Part shown: one piece after another, positions 4,688 through 7,020 of the stretch | Layout of the letters: every line of letters begins with the position of its first letter | Numbering within the stretch: position 1 is the first letter of the stretch | Assembly: GCA_022511485.1 (NCBI GenBank) | Contig: JAFLUJ010000318.1 | Span: forward strand, 1 to 7,020 | Length of the DNA: 7,020 nucleotides | Reading direction: 5' to 3' | Source of the DNA: Oscillospiraceae bacterium | Lineage (GTDB): Bacteria; Bacillota; Clostridia; Oscillospirales; Ruminococcaceae | Notes under the pieces: model-generated | The model's input: only the letters and a program-made list of their open reading frames with translations | What the model was told of the DNA's origin: nothing | Database searches by the model: none | Position numbers and translations under genes: made by a program

Positions 4688-6475
4688 ATGAAGTTTAAAA
4701 GCAAAAAAATCCTTGCGGTATTTATGACAGTCCTGCTGTGTATAGCAGCTTTTCCCGTCAGCGTTTCCGCTGCTGATACTGCAAAGTATCAGACCGCAGA
4801 AGAGCTCGTCAGTAAAATGACGATAGGCTGGAATCTTGGAAATACCCTTGACAGCTGGAACAATGACGGAAGTAAAAAGCTGAAAAACGATGTGGATTAC
4901 GAAACCTGCTGGGGAAATCCAAAAACCACCAAGGCTATGATAACAGCAGTTAAAAAAGCCGGATTCAACACTATACGCATCCCCGTTACCTGGACAGACC
5001 ATATAGATAAAAATGGAAAAATAAATGCCGACTGGCTAGACAGAGTTCAGGAGGTGGTGGATTATGCCTATGACAGCGGAATGTTCGTTATTATCAACAC
5101 GCACCATGATGAAAGCTGGATAAAATTTGACAGTAAAAATTCAGCAGCGTCCCTTAAAAAGTTTACAAATGTATGGAAGCAGATAGCTGCACGATTCAAA
5201 AATTATGACCAGAAGCTCATCTTCGAGGGAATGAACGAGCCGCGTACCATTGGTTCAGCAACAGAATGGAGCGGCGGAACAAAATCCGAATGGAAGGCTA
5301 TAAACAGTTTTTACTCCTCCTTTGTAAAGACAGTACGTGCTTCCGGAGGAAATAACAAGAACCGTCTTCTCATGCTTGCTCCCCATGCTGCAAAATGGTA
5401 CTATGATTCTGCATCAGCCCTGACTATCCCAGATGATGATATGATCGCTGTTTCCATTCATGCATATGTACCTAATTCCGCCGCATTCGATATGAGCGTA
5501 AAGGACAATTCCTTTACCGAAAACGGAAAAGCTGAGATAGATCAGGTCTTTGAGATCATTGATGAGGTATTTCTGAGCAAGGGTATTCCGGTCGTTATGG
5601 GTGAATTCGGAACGACAAACAAATCAAATACAAAGGTCAGAGCAGAGATCGCAAAGTACTACGTTTCTACAGCTGCAAGCTATGGAGTTCCCTGCTGCTG
5701 GTGGGATAACGGTTTGACCACTACAACCGGCGAGGGCTTTGCTATCTTCAACAGAAAGACGCTCAAATGGTACTTTGCCGATATTGTGAAGGCTCTTAAG
5801 TCTGCCGCTCCAAAGGTGTCCCCGGACAAATCCGGAAGCGCTGAAAAAAGTGTAACCATCGGAAAAAAATCATATAAGACATCAATGACAGGTACACTTA
5901 ATCTGAGCGGTCAGGGTCTTAAAAATGAGGATATAAAAAATCTCAAATATATGACAAACCTTAAGGAAATAATAATAAGCAACAATAAGATCACCGATCT
6001 GTCTGTTATCAGCAATCTGACAAATCTGGAAAAGGTAACGTTCCACAATAACAGTGTAAGCGATATTTCCTTTGTCAAAAAGCTTACCAAGCTCAAGGTT
6101 TTCGGCGCAGAGGGCAACGGGATCAAGGACATTTCCCCGCTTGCAGGACTGAAAAACCTTAACGAAATATGGCTCAGCAGAAACAATATTTCCGATATTT
6201 CTTCGCTTAAGAACCACACAAAATTGAAAAGAGTGTCTTTAAGCAATAATAAGCTGAAAAGCATTACCGCTCTTGCAAAATCCACAGGTATACAGGATCT
6301 GTACGCTGAAAACAACAATTTCAATGGTAACCTGAATGCAATTAAGGGACTCACTGTCAATTCGGATCTTTATGTCGGCGGAAATGGATTTGAAGTGCAT
6401 ACAGAAGAGGAAGTTCTGGATTTTATAAATAACCAGATGTACTCCGATGAAGATGGGTTTATGTTCCATTGGTAA
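4688..6475 (+). CDS. Secreted GH5 endoglucanase-type enzyme with C-terminal leucine-rich repeats
   Basis: A 595-residue protein. It has a signal peptide (MKFKSKK, hydrophobic core, likely cleavage after VSA near residue 28), a GH5 domain at about 35-370, a short Pro/Ser/Lys linker (about 371-388) and a leucine-rich repeat module (389-595). GH5 signatures are GWNLGNTLDS, NTIRIPVTW, THHD, acid/base Glu184 in FEGMNEPR, SIHAY, nucleophile Glu306 in GEFGT, and CCWWDNG. As in gene 1, it probably cleaves beta-1,4-glucan-type polymers outside the cell; the resemblance to GH5_4 is inferred. The LRR module opens with VTIGKKSYKTS, followed by a capping repeat and at least five 22-residue internalin-like repeats. 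GAGG at 4677-4680, seven bases before the ATG, supports the start. The catalytic domain is a close paralogue of the one encoded just upstream. No carbohydrate-binding module, dockerin or cell wall anchor is seen, so the LRR part is the main candidate for binding a partner protein, glycan or surface. Confidence 0.93.
   Translation: MKFKSKKILAVFMTVLLCIAAFPVSVSAADTAKYQTAEELVSKMTIGWNLGNTLDSWNNDGSKKLKNDVDYETCWGNPKTTKAMITAVKKAGFNTIRIPVTWTDHIDKNGKINADWLDRVQEVVDYAYDSGMFVIINTHHDESWIKFDSKNSAASLKKFTNVWKQIAARFKNYDQKLIFEGMNEPRTIGSATEWSGGTKSEWKAINSFYSSFVKTVRASGGNNKNRLLMLAPHAAKWYYDSASALTIPDDDMIAVSIHAYVPNSAAFDMSVKDNSFTENGKAEIDQVFEIIDEVFLSKGIPVVMGEFGTTNKSNTKVRAEIAKYYVSTAASYGVPCCWWDNGLTTTTGEGFAIFNRKTLKWYFADIVKALKSAAPKVSPDKSGSAEKSVTIGKKSYKTSMTGTLNLSGQGLKNEDIKNLKYMTNLKEIIISNNKITDLSVISNLTNLEKVTFHNNSVSDISFVKKLTKLKVFGAEGNGIKDISPLAGLKNLNEIWLSRNNISDISSLKNHTKLKRVSLSNNKLKSITALAKSTGIQDLYAENNNFNGNLNAIKGLTVNSDLYVGGNGFEVHTEEEVLDFINNQMYSDEDGFMFHW
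5954..6283 (+). other. Five regular 22-residue leucine-rich repeats within GH5 gene 2
   Basis: Protein repeats start at residues 423, 445, 467, 489 and 511 with no insertions: TNLKEI..., TNLEKV..., TKLKVF..., KNLNEI..., TKLKRV.... Each has Asn near position 11 followed by an Ile, Val or Leu, and most continue with D-I/L-S, as in SDS22/internalin-type repeats. A degenerate repeat precedes them (about 401-422) and one or two follow (533 to about 575), before an acidic tail rich in Asp/Glu and ending in Phe-His-Trp. Confidence 0.85.
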
Positions 6476-6490
6476 ATAGCAGAATATATC

Positions 6491-6543
6491 AGAAAAATGC
6501 AGCTCCGTGCGTATGATCCGCACAGAGCTGCATCCTGTTTTTT
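6491..6543. terminator. Two-way intrinsic terminator between GH5 gene 2 and metK
   Basis: The stem is ATGCAGCTC (6497-6505) with GAGCTGCAT (6525-6533), one C-A mismatch, then GTGCG (6507-6511) with CGCAC (6519-6523), around a 7-base loop. On the plus strand TTTTTT follows at 6538-6543. On the minus strand the complement of AAAAA at 6493-6497 gives a T-run directly after the stem, so it can end metK transcription too. Confidence 0.85.
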
Positions 6544-6564
6544 GATTGATCTCTGAAACAATAA

Positions 6565-7020
6565 TTATTTGGAAACAGCCGATTTGATCGCCTCTGCGCG
6601 GTCGGTGCGTTCCCATGCAACGCCTAAATCCTCACGTCCCATATGGCCATATGCCGCAAGCTGACGATACTGAGGCTTACGGAGCTCCAGATCCTTTATG
6701 ATAGAAGCAGGACGGAAATCAAAAACCTCGTCAAGAGCCTTTGCAATAACATCGTCCTGTACCTTGCCTGTTCCGAAGGTGTCAACCATGATGGAAACAG
6801 GATTTGCAACGCCGATAGCGTAAGCAAGCTGAACCTCGCATTTATCAGCAAGTCCTGCTGCAACAACGTTCTTTGCCGCGTATCTTGCAGCATATGCTGC
6901 GCTGCGGTCTACCTTTGTGGGGTCTTTTCCGCTGAACGCTCCGCCGCCGTGACGTGCGTATCCGCCGTATGTATCAACTATGATCTTACGTCCTGTAAGT
7001 CCGCTGTCTCCCTGAGGGCC
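6565..7020 (-). CDS. metK: S-adenosylmethionine synthetase (methionine adenosyltransferase), C-terminal part
   Basis: The enzyme joins methionine and ATP to make S-adenosylmethionine in the cytoplasm, the main methyl donor. The frame is open from the right edge of the window to the stop at 6565-6567, giving 151 residues, which is the C-terminal part of a protein usually near 400 residues. The N-terminal part and the start lie beyond base 7020. Translation from the edge reads GPQGDSGLTGRKIIVDTYGG, then the conserved glycine-rich motif GGGAFSGKDPTKVDRS, AAYAARYAAKNVVAAGLADK, EVQLAYAIGVANPVS, FGTGKV and a normal C-terminus with LAAYGHMGRED. These are hallmark MetK sequences with no frameshift or stop. 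The ATG at 6787-6789 is internal and not a start. The gene converges with GH5 gene 2 and shares its terminator; no functional link to the cellulases is implied. Confidence 0.97.
   Translation of the reverse strand, partial: GPQGDSGLTGRKIIVDTYGGYARHGGGAFSGKDPTKVDRSAAYAARYAAKNVVAAGLADKCEVQLAYAIGVANPVSIMVDTFGTGKVQDDVIAKALDEVFDFRPASIIKDLELRKPQYRQLAAYGHMGREDLGVAWERTDRAEAIKSAVSK

Noticed and set aside
5911..6360. Leftward open frame of 149 codons opposite the LRR region
   Set aside because: The long Leu/Ser-rich translation is the mirror of the repetitive Asn/Lys/Ile-rich LRR coding sequence on the plus strand.
6284..6475. Dockerin or cell wall anchor at the C-terminus of the second GH5 protein
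   Set aside because: There is no duplicated calcium-binding loop-helix pattern, no LPXTG and no terminal hydrophobic helix; the segment is degenerate LRR plus an acidic tail.
3123..6475. Recent horizontal transfer of the GH5 pair
   Set aside because: No integrase, transposase, tRNA or flanking direct repeats are visible, and base composition by eye does not differ clearly from the neighbours.
6565..6789. A separate 74-residue leftward gene starting at the ATG at 6787-6789
   Set aside because: The same frame stays open to the window edge and reads as conserved MetK sequence, so this Met is internal.

Overview
The window looks like chromosome of a Gram-positive, plant-fibre-degrading gut or rumen Clostridium-group bacterium, most likely Ruminococcus or a close relative. 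The basis is two secreted family 5 glycoside hydrolases (GH5) in tandem, BIG2 and 22-residue leucine-rich repeat modules of the kind common in that group, strong GGAGG-type ribosome binding sites, and a clostridial-type D-Ala-D-Ala carboxypeptidase. The genus is an inference; there is no rRNA or other marker here to settle it.

Layout from left to right. (1) Bases 1-1055 (+) hold the C-terminal part of a membrane-anchored penicillin-binding-protein-type D-Ala-D-Ala carboxypeptidase. (2) The gap 1056-1249 carries a run of hairpins, including three perfect palindromes that abut one another (1129-1193), followed by a small membrane protein gene at 1250-1534 (+). (3) A two-way terminator (about 1575-1614) separates this from a leftward pair: a YegS/BmrU/DagK-type lipid kinase (2047-2976, -) and, 15 bases downstream, an unrecognised tyrosine-rich protein (1621-2031, -). 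(4) A divergent intergenic region (2977-3122) contains a near-consensus promoter, TTGACA-17-TAAAAT, reading right into the cellulase genes. (5) GH5 gene 1 (3123-4538, +) encodes signal peptide - BIG2 domain - Lys/Ser/Thr linker - GH5. GH5 gene 2 (4688-6475, +) encodes signal peptide - GH5 - linker - leucine-rich repeats. A strong terminator lies between them, so they are probably separate transcription units. (6) A second two-way terminator (about 6493-6543) precedes the C-terminal end of metK (6565-7020, -).

The GH5 catalytic domains are close paralogues: 122 of 162 aligned residues are identical by hand count over the N-terminal half. They carry different accessory modules at opposite ends. 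The simplest reading is a gene duplication followed by module exchange, giving two secreted beta-glucan-cleaving enzymes that differ in how they are held or targeted. Neither has a recognisable dockerin, carbohydrate-binding module, LPXTG signal or S-layer homology domain, so the BIG2 and LRR parts are the only visible candidates for attachment. The flanking genes (cell wall carboxypeptidase, lipid kinase, metK) are housekeeping and do not obviously work with the cellulases.

The strongest leads for something not well described are the GH5-LRR fusion and the triple-palindrome element at 1129-1193. Everything else is ordinary. I see no phage, defence, CRISPR, transposase or tRNA genes.
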